Shown in pieces: positions 28,529 to 38,317 of a DNA stretch of 64,000 nt; the first letter of the stretch is position 1, and the number at the start of each line of letters is the position of its first letter. The translations under genes and the position numbers were made by a program. Under the pieces are notes generated by a model. That model was not told the DNA's origin. It saw nothing but the letters and a program-made list of their open reading frames with translations, and ran no database searches. The DNA lies in assembly GCA_963739335.1 (NCBI GenBank), contig CAVUAC010000011.1, forward strand, positions 35,311-99,310, read 5' to 3'. The DNA is from UBA9647 sp963739335 (lineage in GTDB: Bacteria > Bacteroidota > Ignavibacteria > UBA10030).

Positions 28529-29688
28529 TTATCTGATTGCCGGAGAGACGAGCAGCCCAATTGCGTAAGTAATGGCTGCCTCGCCAAGCCCGACAAGCGT
28601 CATCTCCGCTCCGCTCTTGAGCCACGAGCGACCCGTGACAAGTACCTTTGAGGCTCCAACCAGAAAATGTGCCGCGGTGCTGACGACGAGCGAGATAATG
28701 AGTGCTGTCATGCCGGAGGTGAACAGGAAGGGTATGACGGGAATGGTCGCGCCAATCGCTGTGCTCACCATCGCGCTGACTGCGGCGCGCCACTCGTTCG
28801 GAAACGTCTCCTCTGAAAGTCCAAGTTCTTCCTGGACAAGCGTCTTCAGAAGCTGATCGGGCTTCTCGCCGAGACGCTTTGCCATCGCCCTTGCCTCTTC
28901 CTCGGTAAAGCCTTTCAGCTGGTAGAATAACTCCAGCTCTTCAAGCTCTTCTTTCGGATTGCTCTCGATCTCGTGACGCTCGCGCTCAACCTCAGCTTCA
29001 TAGACCTCACGCTCTGACTTCATTGCAAGGTACGCTCCGCTTCCCATCGAGAGGGCAGAGGCTACCATCACAGCGAAGCCGCTGAGGAGCACAAACTCTC
29101 CGTTTGCCTGCGTTGCTCCGGCGACGCCACTCACAACACCGAACGCCGCACCGAGTCCATCATTGACACCATAAATTGCTTGTCCGATCCATCCGCCCGC
29201 TCGGACGTGCCAGGTTTCGCGGCGAAGCATAGTGTCGAGTCTACGCTGAGGGTGTGCCGGCTGGCCTTCGAATTCTCCGAGCATACGGGAATGTGCGCGC
29301 TCCTCGAGCTGTGTCTCGAGCAGCGATGCCTTGTCTTTGTCCGATTGCGAAGCAGCCATGAGCACCTCGTAGAGTTCGTCTGCTTCGCTCTCGCCGGCTT
29401 CAAGCATCTTTGCAGCAACCGAGGAATCGCTCTTGAGTAGTATCGAACGACGAATGCGATCTGCCAGAGACTCGGTATATGCGCCGGGTCAGCCCCAAGC
29501 TGACGCAGCCTTTCTGCCCAACGCTCTGCGTGCCGTTCTTCCGCTTCCGCCATTCGGACAAGGATTGCCCGCTTCTGGGGATTGGTTTCCCGTTGAGCAA
29601 GAGCGTGATAGTTTTTGGCGCTGCGCATTTCATCACGCCAGGCCTGTTGAAGGCCGGATGTGAATTGTTGATTCTTTTCCATGTCCAT
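28529..29688 (-). CDS. Ferritin-like/VIT1-type iron transport protein (one frameshift)
   Basis: A protein of about 386 residues that joins an N-terminal ferritin-like domain (WRDEMRSAKNYHALAQRE, EAEERHAERWAERL) to a VIT1/CCC1 membrane domain (GQAIYGVNDGLGAAFGVVSG, SGAYLAMKSERE). This layout is like MbfA, an iron exporter with a ferritin-like sensor. Glu and His of the ferritin domain would bind iron. The frame is broken near 29480; adding one base joins GADPAH to YTESLADRIRRSILLK in the second frame. The second frame contains an internal ATG at 29407, which would give a VIT-only protein if the break is real. Confidence 0.85.
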
Positions 29689-29741
29689 TTGTTTTCTGGT
29701 AAGACAGAAGCGTTCAGTTGAACATCCCTACCACGGTACTT

Positions 29742-30567
29742 CTATGCGGTTGTTTCACTTGACTTCATCTCATCGTACATCTTCCGTATCCACTGCACGT
29801 CCTCCCATGTCGGCTTCTTCCAGTTTGGATTGCGCAGGAGCGCAGCGGGGTGGTACGTTACAACTAGTTTCATGCCCGCGGTAGTTATGCACCTTGCCGC
29901 GGAGTTCGGCCAGGCCGGCGGTGGTTTTCAAGAGCGTTTGGGCCGCGACGCGGCCGAGGCATACAGTAATCTTCGGTTGCATCAGTTCAAGCTGTTTCCA
30001 GAGATGTGGTTCGCAGGTGTCGATCTCATCCGGCTGCGGGTCTCGATTGTTGGGAGGTCGGCATTTGAGGATGTTGCAGATATACACGTCCTCGCGTTTG
30101 AAATGGATCGCTTCCAGTATCTTGTTCAGCAGCTGGCCTGCGCGGCCCACAAAGGGCTCGCCCTGCATATCTTCATCGGCCCCCGGCGCCTCGCCGACGA
30201 ACACAATATCTGCTTTTGAATTCCCCACGCCAAACACAAACTTGGTGCGCGTATGTCCCAGCGAGCACTTTACGCAATTGCAGATCATCGAGTTGAGTTC
30301 GTCGAGGCTTTTGGCTGCAACCCATGGCTCATCCGGGTATGCCGGGAGTTGCTGAGCTGCCGGGGGAGGCGGCGTGAAGCCGAACAGATCGGGTCCCCCC
30401 TCAACAGGTGGCGTTTTCTTATGGGATGGCATGGCGTGTCCTTCAACCTCCTTCTTCGGTGGCTCCGGGTTTGTGTAGAGCGTATTGCCAAACAGCTCCT
30501 TTTCCTGGGTCAACACACGCTGAATGTCGCTGAGGAGTCGATGAAGTTCGTTTTTGGTGTCTGGCAT
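29742..30567 (-). CDS. udg: Uracil-DNA glycosylase, family 4 (one frameshift)
   Basis: A DNA-repair glycosylase that removes uracil from DNA and carries a 4Fe-4S cluster. Visible are the first cluster cysteines CNCVKC, motif A GEAPGADEDMQGEPFVGRAGQ, CNILKCRPP and motif B TYHPAALLRNP near the C-terminus. The stretch from MKLVVTYHP to the stop at 29742 lies in a shifted frame; the shift is near 29875, inside a run of three C. The unshifted frame ends earlier and lacks motif B. The start at 30567 follows a non-conserved extension. It is 91 bases after coaBC. Confidence 0.88.
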
Positions 30568-30658
30568 AGGATGGAAGAGGTGGCAGAGAAGCAAAAAGGG
30601 ATGAAGTTCACCGCAGCGCTCACGCAGCAAGCGTTGCTTGACCACATCCCGCTTTCGG

Positions 30659-31873
30659 TTACAGCAATTTCTTCAGGCGATTCAGGATCTTGTTTGCAGC
30701 ATCGAACTTCGACATGAGCGGCATCTTCTGGGGCTTGCCCTTTTTGCCGATGATGGTCACGACATTTGTGTCACTGCCAAAGCCAGCCCCTTTGTCCTTC
30801 AGCGAATTCAGAATGATGAGGTCGAGGTTTTTCTTCTTGAGTTTTTCCTGGGCATTGCGAAGTTCGTTGTGCGTTTCCAGCGCAAAGCCGACAAGAACCG
30901 TTCCCTTCTTTTTCTTCTGTCTCAGGGCATGGAGAATATCCGGGGTCTCCGTCAACGCAAGGGAAAGCGGCTTTGTTGCAGACTCTTTCTTGATCTTGTT
31001 GCGTGCCGGTGTCATAGGAGCATAGTCGGCGACGGCAGCTGCCATGATGACGGCATCTGCCTTTGCTGCGAGAGAGAGAACGGCATTCTGCATCTGCTCT
31101 GCCGATTCTACATCAACGCGGGTAACATTGCGGGGGGTTTCCAGATGCACTGGTCCGGCAATCAGCGTCACATTAGCGCCGCGCAGCGCGGCGGCGTTTG
31201 CCAGCGCAAATCCCATCTTGCCCGAAGAACGATTGCCAATGAACCGGACGGGATCGATGGCTTCGTACGTCGGGCCGGCAGTGACGAGGATTTTCCTCCC
31301 CCTAAAGTCCTGAACTGATCTGTCGAGAACGCGCTCGATCATCTCGATGATGACCTGAATCTCTGGCAAACGGCCGGGGCCTTTCAGTCCGCTGGCGTGC
31401 TCGCCCTCCTCGGGTGATACACTGAAGAAGCCGCGCTCCTGCAGCTTGCCGATATTTTGCTGCGTGACCGGATTGATATACATATCGGCATCCATGGTCG
31501 GCGCAAGTATGATGGGACCACGGCTTGCAAGGGCAACAATTGTCAGAAGGTTGTCGGTCAGACCGTAAGTGATCTTGGCGATGGTGTTTGCCGAGGCTGG
31601 AGCGATGACGTATGCATCAGCCCAATTTGCTAGGTCGATGTGCTGCGTGCCGATATCGGAGTTTGTTGATTGATCGGCTGTCCAGATACTGCTCAACACC
31701 GCATGGCCTGACAACGCCGAGAACGTCAACGGAGCCACGAACTTTGTGGCGGCTTCCGTCATCACCACTTTGACATCGGCCCCCGCCTTCTTAAGGTCAC
31801 GCACGAGGTAGCAGACCTTATACGCAGCAATCCCTCCCGTGACGCCCACCAATATGTGCCTTCCGCGCAGCAA
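30659..31873 (-). CDS. coaBC: Bifunctional phosphopantothenoylcysteine decarboxylase/synthetase
   Basis: A 404-aa coenzyme A biosynthesis enzyme. The N-terminal CoaC flavoprotein decarboxylase domain has GVTGGIAAYKVCYLVRDLKK, ALSGHAV and MDADMYINPVTQQN with the PXMNXXMW-like region. The C-terminal CoaB synthetase has KILVTAGPTYEAIDPVRFIGNRSSGKMG and AAVADY. The start is 8 bases from the rpoZ stop, so it is in the rpoZ-gmk-yicC operon. Confidence 0.95.
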   Translation of the reverse strand: MLRGRHILVGVTGGIAAYKVCYLVRDLKKAGADVKVVMTEAATKFVAPLTFSALSGHAVLSSIWTADQSTNSDIGTQHIDLANWADAYVIAPASANTIAKITYGLTDNLLTIVALASRGPIILAPTMDADMYINPVTQQNIGKLQERGFFSVSPEEGEHASGLKGPGRLPEIQVIIEMIERVLDRSVQDFRGRKILVTAGPTYEAIDPVRFIGNRSSGKMGFALANAAALRGANVTLIAGPVHLETPRNVTRVDVESAEQMQNAVLSLAAKADAVIMAAAVADYAPMTPARNKIKKESATKPLSLALTETPDILHALRQKKKKGTVLVGFALETHNELRNAQEKLKKKNLDLIILNSLKDKGAGFGSDTNVVTIIGKKGKPQKMPLMSKFDAANKILNRLKKLL

Positions 31874-31881
31874 GGGACGCC

Positions 31882-32229
31882 TCAGGCTTCAGGCTCGGGC
31901 TCTTCAGGTTTCACTTCCGGCTGCTCGACCGTCTTGTACCGATATTTGATCTTCCTGGCGATCGTTTCCTGTGTCGCGAGGTCTGTTGGCTTTGCGCGTT
32001 TCTCAAACTCCAGGCTGATCTTCAGCTGATCCGGATTTGCAGCGACATCCATCTCTTCCTCAGTCTCCGGCGTGTTGGTCAACTGGTTCAGCGTTTCAAT
32101 CCTTTGATTGAGTTCGACCTTCAGATCCTGATGGATCTGGCGCGCCCGCTTCGATGCAATAACGATTGCCTCGTACACGTCCTGAGCAGCGCTGGAGAAT
32201 TCTTCAATTTCGACTGGTTTGACTGGCAC
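31882..32229 (-). CDS. rpoZ: RNA polymerase omega-like subunit
   Basis: A 115-aa protein between gmk and coaBC, the standard place for rpoZ. It starts MPVKPVEIEEFSSAAQDVYEAIVIASKRARQIH, which matches the omega fold region of helices binding the beta-prime C-terminus. The tail is acidic, rich in Pro and Glu. Divergence from E. coli omega is high, so assignment rests mostly on position and the N-terminal helix. Confidence 0.8.
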   Translation of the reverse strand: MPVKPVEIEEFSSAAQDVYEAIVIASKRARQIHQDLKVELNQRIETLNQLTNTPETEEEMDVAANPDQLKISLEFEKRAKPTDLATQETIARKIKYRYKTVEQPEVKPEEPEPEA

Positions 32230-32266
32230 TGTGGGTACTCCTTGTGATGGTTTATGGGTAGAATCT

Positions 32267-32848
32267 TTATGCCCGTTGCTCCAGCGTCGTGTGCGCTATG
32301 ACGAGCTTGTCAACTTCGGCGATTGCCGTCTGTACATCGTCGTTTACAACCTGGTAATCAAACAACGCAGCCATTCCAAGCTCCATGGCAACGCGCTCTA
32401 TACGCCGCCGGAATGTTGCTTCGTCCTCCGTCTTTCTGTTCAGTAATCTGGACTTCAGGACCTCTAAGCTGGGCGGTTTCACGAAAATCAGAACCGCGTC
32501 ACCTGGATATTTACGCTTGATCGACAGGCTGCCCTTCACATCAATGTCGAATAGCATCGCCTTCCCGTTTGTGAGAGCCCTGTCGACTTCGATTTTCAAT
32601 GTCCCGTACAGATCGCCGTAGATCTCTTCCCACTCAACAAGCTCGCCGACTCGGGTTCTCCGCTCGAATTCCTGACGCGGCAAAAAAAAATAATCCTTTC
32701 CCTCGACTTCCATTTCCCGCTTCGGCCGCGTTGTCGCCGATACGGAAAACAGCATCGAAGGATACTTCGCGAGAATTGCCTTAACAATTGTGGTCTTTCC
32801 TGCACCGCTCGGCGCAGAAACGACGATGAGCTTTCCGCGAGACATCAA
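32267..32848 (-). CDS. gmk: Guanylate kinase
   Basis: A 193-aa nucleotide kinase converting GMP to GDP. The P-loop is SAPSGAGKTTI (about 10-20), followed by SVSATTRPKREMEVEGKDYFF and the GMP-binding region. Normal length. The upstream region to yicC contains a palindrome-rich repeat. Confidence 0.96.
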   Translation of the reverse strand: MMSRGKLIVVSAPSGAGKTTIVKAILAKYPSMLFSVSATTRPKREMEVEGKDYFFLPRQEFERRTRVGELVEWEEIYGDLYGTLKIEVDRALTNGKAMLFDIDVKGSLSIKRKYPGDAVLIFVKPPSLEVLKSRLLNRKTEDEATFRRRIERVAMELGMAALFDYQVVNDDVQTAIAEVDKLVIAHTTLEQRA

Positions 32849-32856
32849 ACCCTAGT

Positions 32857-32932
32857 AGCTTGTTAATTGGTGATTGGTTAATTGGTGAGTGGTTAGTTAA
32901 CCGGTTAACTGATTAACTAATCAACCAATCTC
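32857..32932. repeat. AT-rich direct and palindromic repeat between yicC and gmk
   Basis: TTAATTGGTGA occurs at 32863-32873 and again at 32878-32888, 15 bases apart. The 16-bp palindrome AGTTAACCGGTTAACT lies at 32895-32910. These lie in the transcribed gap of an otherwise tight operon and could form an mRNA structure. Confidence 0.7.
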
Positions 32933-33814
32933 CTACTCAATATTCTGCAACTGCTCCCGAATCTTCTCGACTTCTTCCTTGATCTGCACGACAAGATGCG
33001 CGATCTCTGAATCGCTGGTTTTTGATCCGATCGTGTTCACCTCGCGGTTGATTTCCTGCACAAGGAAATTCAGCTTGCGGCCCGACGACCCCGCGCTTGC
33101 CATGGTCTCGAGGAAGAACTTCGTATGACTCCGGAACCGCACACACTCTTCGGTTACATCCAACTTGTCCGCAAGCAGAGCGATTTCAAGCTCCAACCGG
33201 TTCTGATCGACGATGGATTTGTCGTCAAGCAGCTGCGCTATGCGTTCGTGCAGGCGCTTTTGCTCTTCAGGAATCCGTGCCCGGGATAACTGCTCGATCT
33301 TGTCGACCGTCAGGCTCAGCCATCCGATGCGCTGCTCGAGGTCCTTCGCAAGCTCGCTCCCTTCTTTTTGTCGCATCGCATTGAAACCTTCCAGTGCTTG
33401 CTGCAAGGCTTCTTCTACGACACCCCACTGACGTTCGTCCGACTCCTGTTCGCGTGACACCTCAAAGACTTCCGAGAATTTTAGCAGGTGTTCTAGCTTG
33501 ACGGTCTCCCGGATCTTTGCTGTCCTGCGAAGATCATTCAACAATTTAATGTATGCTTTTGCCGCGGCTTTGTTCACCGAAACGGGGGCGATGCCATTGG
33601 ATTCCTCCTCAACTGTCACCGATACGACGAGGCTTCCCCTGCTCACATGCGAGCGAACAAGTTCCTTGATATCCTTCTCGCGCTGCGACAGCAGGCGCGG
33701 CAACCGCGTGGTGACGTCTAGATATCGGCTGTTGACACCCCGAACCTCTACGGTTGCTATAATCCCGTGCTTCGCTACCTCTGCACGGCCAAAGCCTGTC
33801 ATGCTGGCGATCAA
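32933..33814 (-). CDS. yicC: YicC family endoribonuclease
   Basis: A 293-aa protein of the YicC/YloC family, shown in E. coli to act in RNA turnover. It starts MIASMTGFGRAEVAKHG and has RGVNSRYLDVTTRLPR near residue 26, ending EIAHLVVQIKEEVEKIREQLQNIE. It is the first gene of the yicC-gmk-rpoZ-coaBC-udg group on the minus strand and diverges from the rqcH gene across a 222-base gap. Confidence 0.95.
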   Translation of the reverse strand: MIASMTGFGRAEVAKHGIIATVEVRGVNSRYLDVTTRLPRLLSQREKDIKELVRSHVSRGSLVVSVTVEEESNGIAPVSVNKAAAKAYIKLLNDLRRTAKIRETVKLEHLLKFSEVFEVSREQESDERQWGVVEEALQQALEGFNAMRQKEGSELAKDLEQRIGWLSLTVDKIEQLSRARIPEEQKRLHERIAQLLDDKSIVDQNRLELEIALLADKLDVTEECVRFRSHTKFFLETMASAGSSGRKLNFLVQEINREVNTIGSKTSDSEIAHLVVQIKEEVEKIREQLQNIE

Positions 33815-33949
33815 GGCGTCATCCCGATAGTATTATGACTGTGCCACGCACATGGAGAGCATATGGCACCAATTCGAGGTCTCCCAAAGTCAATTTCGAT
33901 GAAATTTACGGAAATTTTGACGGGCGGGCAAGGAAAAGTTCGGAACATG

Positions 33950-34033
33950 CTATCCACACACTTATCCACACCCTACCGGCCGAAAATTGATTTTGGATTG
34001 ATTTTTCTCAACCTTTTCTTGAAGTGTGGACAA
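33950..34033. promoter_or_regulatory. DnaA-box-like cluster
   Basis: CTATCCACA at 33950-33958, an exact TTATCCACA at 33962-33970, and an inverted TGTGGACAA at 34025-34033 lie in the yicC/rqcH gap. Between them is an AT-rich block (GAAAATTGATTTTGGATTG). The cluster may bind DnaA, for a regulated promoter or a minor or main origin. Confidence 0.5.
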
Positions 34034-34036
34034 CAT

Positions 34037-35741
34037 ATGGTGAGTAACTACTACATGTTGCGTCTCCTGGCAGCAGATCTCAGACACCAACCTGCGCGGC
34101 AGCAACATCCTTGAGGTCTTTTGCCAGAGCAAGAACGAGCTGCTGATCGTGTGCAGGAGCGGGAGAGAGGATCGATGCTTGACGATTTCGTGCGAGCCAT
34201 CGATGAACTTCATCTTCCTTCGTGGTGAGATGCACCGCGCAAAGAAGAACTCTATCGATGTTTTTCGCATTCTCTGGGGAAGAATCATCCAGCAGGTGAG
34301 CATCCTGCCCGCTGACCGCGAGTTGGTATTGCACTGCAGCGGCGACGTGCGACTCCTGATCCGGTTGTACGGATCGAAGGCAAACGCTCTGCTCGTCGAT
34401 GATCGGAACACTGTGATCGATTCCTTCCTGAATCCAAAAGAATACCGGGGTGCAACACTTTCAGAGTCGGGGAATGTGCGTTCCCAACGAGCATGGGACA
34501 TGGGCGAGTTTCACGCCCAGCTTCGGGCCATCGGGACGATTCTTGTGCCTGCGGCAGTCAAGAAACTCCTACCCCTGTTTAATACCACGCTGATTCGTGA
34601 GTTGTGCTTCCGGGCGCGTCTTCGCGAGCACCAGGTCGTGGCGGAACTGACTGACGACGATATTCATCGGCTTCACACAGCGTCTCAGAGTCTTCTCAAA
34701 GAGCTCGAGGAATCGCCGAAAGCTCGGATCTACTATCAGGATGGCTTGCCAATGGTGATTTCGCTTCTGCCGCTCGCGTATCTCCACGACGTGCAAATGG
34801 AATCTTTCGATTCGGTTCACGATGCGATCAGAGTGTTCATCGGAAAATCGAGGAGGCAGAAGTCACTTCTTCAGGAGAAGGAATCGCTGTTGCACTTCCT
34901 GCGGCAGGGGGCTGAGCGCTCGGAACGAACACTGCAGAGGATGGAACAGGAGACGGAAGCCCTGCAGCGGGCGATGCAGTATGAGCTCTTTGGAAAACTA
35001 CTGATGGCGCATCTCAACGACATCCAAAAGGGAATGCAGGAAGTCCAGGTCGAGGACGTCTTCAGCCATGATCGGGCCCGCGTGGTGATCCGGCTTGACC
35101 AAAAGCTGACGCCGGCCCAGAATGCGGAACACTACTTTAACAAATCAAAGAAAGCCCGGGCGGGTATTGAGGAGAAACTCGATCATCAGGAAGAGGTGCG
35201 GGAGCGGTGGGAGACTCTGCGGGAGCTCCTGGACCGGGTTTCTGATCTTCAGACGCAGGATCAGTTGATGGAGTTCACGACTGCCTACCGCGAGCAACTC
35301 AAACGGCTAGGGTACAAAGGGACGACCGGTGGAACCCGGGATTCACGAGCGGAGGTTCCGTTTCGAACGTTCACCGTTACAGGTGGTTTTCAGGTGTGGG
35401 TGGGAAAGAGCAGCGAGAATAATGACCTGCTTACGCTCAAATATGCTAAACCGAGCGATCTTTGGTTTCATACGCGCGGGTCGAGTGGATCACATGTCAT
35501 CTTGCGAATGGGAACCGGGAAGGGTGAGCCCGGCAAGCGGGCGATCGAGGAGGCCGCGAGCATCGCGGCATTCTATAGTAAGATGAAAACAGCGAAACAT
35601 GTTCCGGTGGCCATGACCGAGCGTAAGTACGTTCGCAAACCCCGCGGCGCTTCCGCGGGAACAGTAGTGATTGAACGTGAGAAACTTCTATTTGTGAATC
35701 CAAAACTCCCGAGCACGGCGGATCAAGCGTCAAAGGAGTGA
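34037..35741 (+). CDS. rqcH: NFACT-family ribosome quality-control protein (RqcH-like; one frameshift)
   Basis: A protein of about 567 residues of the Rqc2/RqcH (FbpA) family, which binds stalled 50S subunits and adds alanine tails. N-terminal NFACT-N (NYYMLRLLAADL...GSNILEVFCQSKNELLIV), a long coiled coil rich in Glu/Arg/Gln (about 230-420), then NFACT-R with KYAKPSDLWFHTRGSSGSHVIL. The N-terminal 14 codons are in a different frame from the rest: the shift is near 34079, where removing one base joins LAAD to SDTNLRGSNI. Downstream is a membrane protein gene on the same strand. Confidence 0.87.
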
Positions 35742-35879
35742 TGCGACATCACACTGTGCCTGTGTCGAGCAGTCGAGGCCGACACCAAGGCGGGTCGAAA
35801 CACGAAAACAACCGTGGTACCACAAGAATCAGCGCCAGGCTGCAACAGCGCACCCTTTTCATCATAAGGAGCTCGAGCT

Positions 35880-36591
35880 ATGACGTGGATACTGGATTCT
35901 TGGCTATCTCTTTGCCGCACTCTTGATTTGGATTGGGTTCTCGAGGCAAGTGGGGAGAGTCAAGGCGTCGACCAAGCAACTGTTCGTCGTTTTTGGATTC
36001 CTGGTGTTGCTTCTAATGATCGGCCTTTCGCTGGAGAAGCAGTTCCAATGGTGGGGAAGATTTCCAAAGGATATCATCGGCGCCGTCGGCATTCTCGTTG
36101 TCGTTGACCGGCTGTTCCGGGTCACCGTGATCCGCTGGCGGTCGGGGGCGCTCGTTCTCAATCTTGGAAAGATGCAGGGTATCGAGATGATCATCAATAT
36201 TGCGCTTGGCGTTTTGCTCGGGTACTACGTTGTGAAGGATATGGTGGGGTTGATAGAGGCTCACCCATGGACGTTTGCGGACATCTCGTACGACGTCTTC
36301 GGGTTATCCATTGCAGTTGCTGTGATCATTCAGGGCGTGAGTGGACGCGCGTTATTTGAACGCGGGGTCTTTCATGGTACAGGTCTCATCGCCTGGGAAA
36401 AAACCAACCGGTACGGCTGGGAAAAAGAATCCGGTACGTCAGCGAACCTGGTCCTCTTTAAGCAGACACCATCGCTTTTTTCCAGTTCGGTAAATCTTTC
36501 TGTCCGGGCGGAGCAGATGAAAGAGATTGAGGACATTCTTCATCAACATGGGATCGAGCGCGTGGGCGAAGCCCCGGAGCCAAAGCAGTAA
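35880..36591 (+). CDS. Membrane protein of unknown function (frameshift near start)
   Basis: About 236 residues with four or so membrane helices (about 4-19, 33-50, 63-80 and 103-120, after frame repair) and a soluble C-terminal tail. The ATG at 35880 has an AAGGAG site at 35868-35873, but the hydrophobic N-terminus YWILGYLFAALLIWIGF is in the next frame; removing one base near 35889 joins them. The first start in the conserved frame is TTG 35923, which has no ribosome site. No family is recognised. It precedes the sigma factor gene by some 100 bases. Confidence 0.6.
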
Positions 36592-36698
36592 CACCGTCAC
36601 AGGTGTCTCCACAACGACAAAAGCGGCGGTTGCTTTTCCTGAGCCTTCTGCGTAGATTCTTCAAGTATCATCTGCTATTCACTGTAGACGAGGAGTGT

Positions 36699-37304
36699 GT
36701 GCAACAAAACGCAGCGATTCAACGACAGCAAGTTGACCGCGAGGACAGCGATCTTCTCAAACGCATCCAGCGGGTGGACCAACGAGCTCTGGCATCACTC
36801 TATGACCGCTACGCGGCGGTGTTGTATCCCCTTAGCCTTCGTCTGACGGGATCGCATGAAATGGCTGAGGATCTCGTCCACGATGTTTTCGTTCATGTGT
36901 GGGAAAAGGCAAGCAGTTACGCTCCCCAGAATGGTTCTGTGTACGCCTGGACAGTTGCACTTTGCCGAATCAAAGCTATGGAGCGAATGCGCACCACCAA
37001 TTATAAGCGAAAGGAAGGCGAGGGGGAAAGTGCACCCGTTCGCAGCGCATCGGAGGGCGAACCGAAGCCTACCGCTCCAGAAACCATCCTTGTCCTGAAA
37101 GGCTACACGGAAGAGGTTCGTAATTCCCTGAGGTCTCTCTCCAAGCTCGAGCTTCGACTGCTCGAACTGAGCTATTATGAAAGGCAGAGTCAATCTGACC
37201 TTGCGCGGATGCTCAGGATTCCTCTTGGAACGATCAAAGCCAAGATGCGTCGCGGGATACAGAAGCTGCGTCAAGCCTCGGCGCAGGAGGTAAAACGATC
37301 GTGA
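36699..37304 (+). CDS. ECF-type sigma factor (SigK-like)
   Basis: About 201 residues. Region 2 is ALASLYDRYAAVLYPLSLRL with DLVHDVFVHVWEKA; region 4 is LRSLSKLELRLLELSYYE with LARMLRIPLGTIKAKMRRGI, a standard helix-turn-helix. The start is uncertain: GTG 36699 lies only 3 bases after AGGAG, and the open frame extends to 36603. Its stop overlaps the anti-sigma gene by 4 bases (GTGA), the usual arrangement for a sigma with its regulator. Confidence 0.85.
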   Translation: MQQNAAIQRQQVDREDSDLLKRIQRVDQRALASLYDRYAAVLYPLSLRLTGSHEMAEDLVHDVFVHVWEKASSYAPQNGSVYAWTVALCRIKAMERMRTTNYKRKEGEGESAPVRSASEGEPKPTAPETILVLKGYTEEVRNSLRSLSKLELRLLELSYYERQSQSDLARMLRIPLGTIKAKMRRGIQKLRQASAQEVKRS

Positions 37305-38119
37305 AAACCGAAGAACGGCACGCACAGCTCGAGTTGTGCATTCCGTATGTATTTGGTCGACTGAACCCGGGCAACCGGAAGCAGTTTGAAGCACATCTGG
37401 CGAGCGGTTGCGAGCAATGCAAGCGAGAACTCGCAAATCTTTATGAAGCCACCGCGTTGCTGCCGCTTCTGCTTCGCCAAGAGAATCCCCCAACCGGCCT
37501 CCGTCAGAGGCTGGTGACGCGTGTCTCATCCAGGAAACCTGAACAGCCTCGCGCTGAAAGGGTGCCCCCCCAACAACGAGAGAAGGTCGAGCCGCCGACC
37601 CCTCGTCCTGAGCGCCCATGGTATCTCTATGCCTCGATTGTCATGGGGATTCTCATCATTGTGGCTCTTGTGATTTTTGTCAACGACCTGGTGCGATCAA
37701 CAGGCGTCCTTGAGAAAAGGATTGTTGATCTGCAGGGAGAGGTCCAGCGGAACCTGGAGCTCCTGAATTTGTTGAGGGCCCAGCAAGTAGAGATGCTCGC
37801 GCTGGCCGGCGTGGAGTCGGGGTCAAGTGCCTATGGGAAGATTCTCTGGGATCCTGTGAAGCGGAGCGCGGTGCTGCAGGTGTCCAACATGCCGGCTGAG
37901 CCCGCCGACAAGCAGTACCAACTCTGGATTCTGAAAGAGAAGAAGTACATGAGCGTCGGTGTTTTTGATGTAACGAAGCAGAATGATCATTTGTTACAGG
38001 TGATGACCCTTCCTGTTGGAGAAAAACAAGAGATTGAAGGATTCGATGTTACACTGGAGCCAAGAGGTGGGAGCACGCAACCGGCAGGGGCGGTGTATCT
38101 GCGCGGTTCAATCCGGTAG
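37301..38119 (+). CDS. RskA-type membrane anti-sigma factor
   Basis: A 272-aa single-pass protein. The cytoplasmic zinc-binding-type anti-sigma domain has H-x4-C-x2-C in HLASGCEQC (about 30-38); then a Pro-rich linker, a membrane helix (about 110-128), a coiled coil (about 134-160) and a periplasmic RskA domain (KILWDPVKRSAVLQVSNMP, KQYQLWILKE). It should hold the upstream sigma factor until the periplasmic domain is cleaved. GTG start overlaps the sigma stop. Confidence 0.9.
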   Translation: MKTEERHAQLELCIPYVFGRLNPGNRKQFEAHLASGCEQCKRELANLYEATALLPLLLRQENPPTGLRQRLVTRVSSRKPEQPRAERVPPQQREKVEPPTPRPERPWYLYASIVMGILIIVALVIFVNDLVRSTGVLEKRIVDLQGEVQRNLELLNLLRAQQVEMLALAGVESGSSAYGKILWDPVKRSAVLQVSNMPAEPADKQYQLWILKEKKYMSVGVFDVTKQNDHLLQVMTLPVGEKQEIEGFDVTLEPRGGSTQPAGAVYLRGSIR

Positions 38120-38226
38120 GGAAGACGTGAAACGCGGGACGGCAGACGTGCGTGTTGGAAAATGCTTCAATCTCTTGACCATGCCGGTGTGAATGTAAAG
38201 TATTGAACAAGGAGTTTTGAATCAAA

Positions 38227-38251
38227 CAAGGGAGAGCTTAACGTTCCCTTG
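38227..38251. terminator. Possible terminator hairpin
   Basis: CAAGGGA at 38227-38233 pairs with TCCCTTG at 38245-38251, loop 11. It lies between the anti-sigma gene and the convergent cystathionine synthase family gene. A long T-run is lacking, so this is tentative. I see nothing else in 38120-38317. Confidence 0.4.
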
Positions 38252-38317
38252 CTTCTGGAAGATTCCTGAAACCATTGTGGCTCGATCCTCTCAGATCTCG
38301 GGAATCTCCTCAAATGC

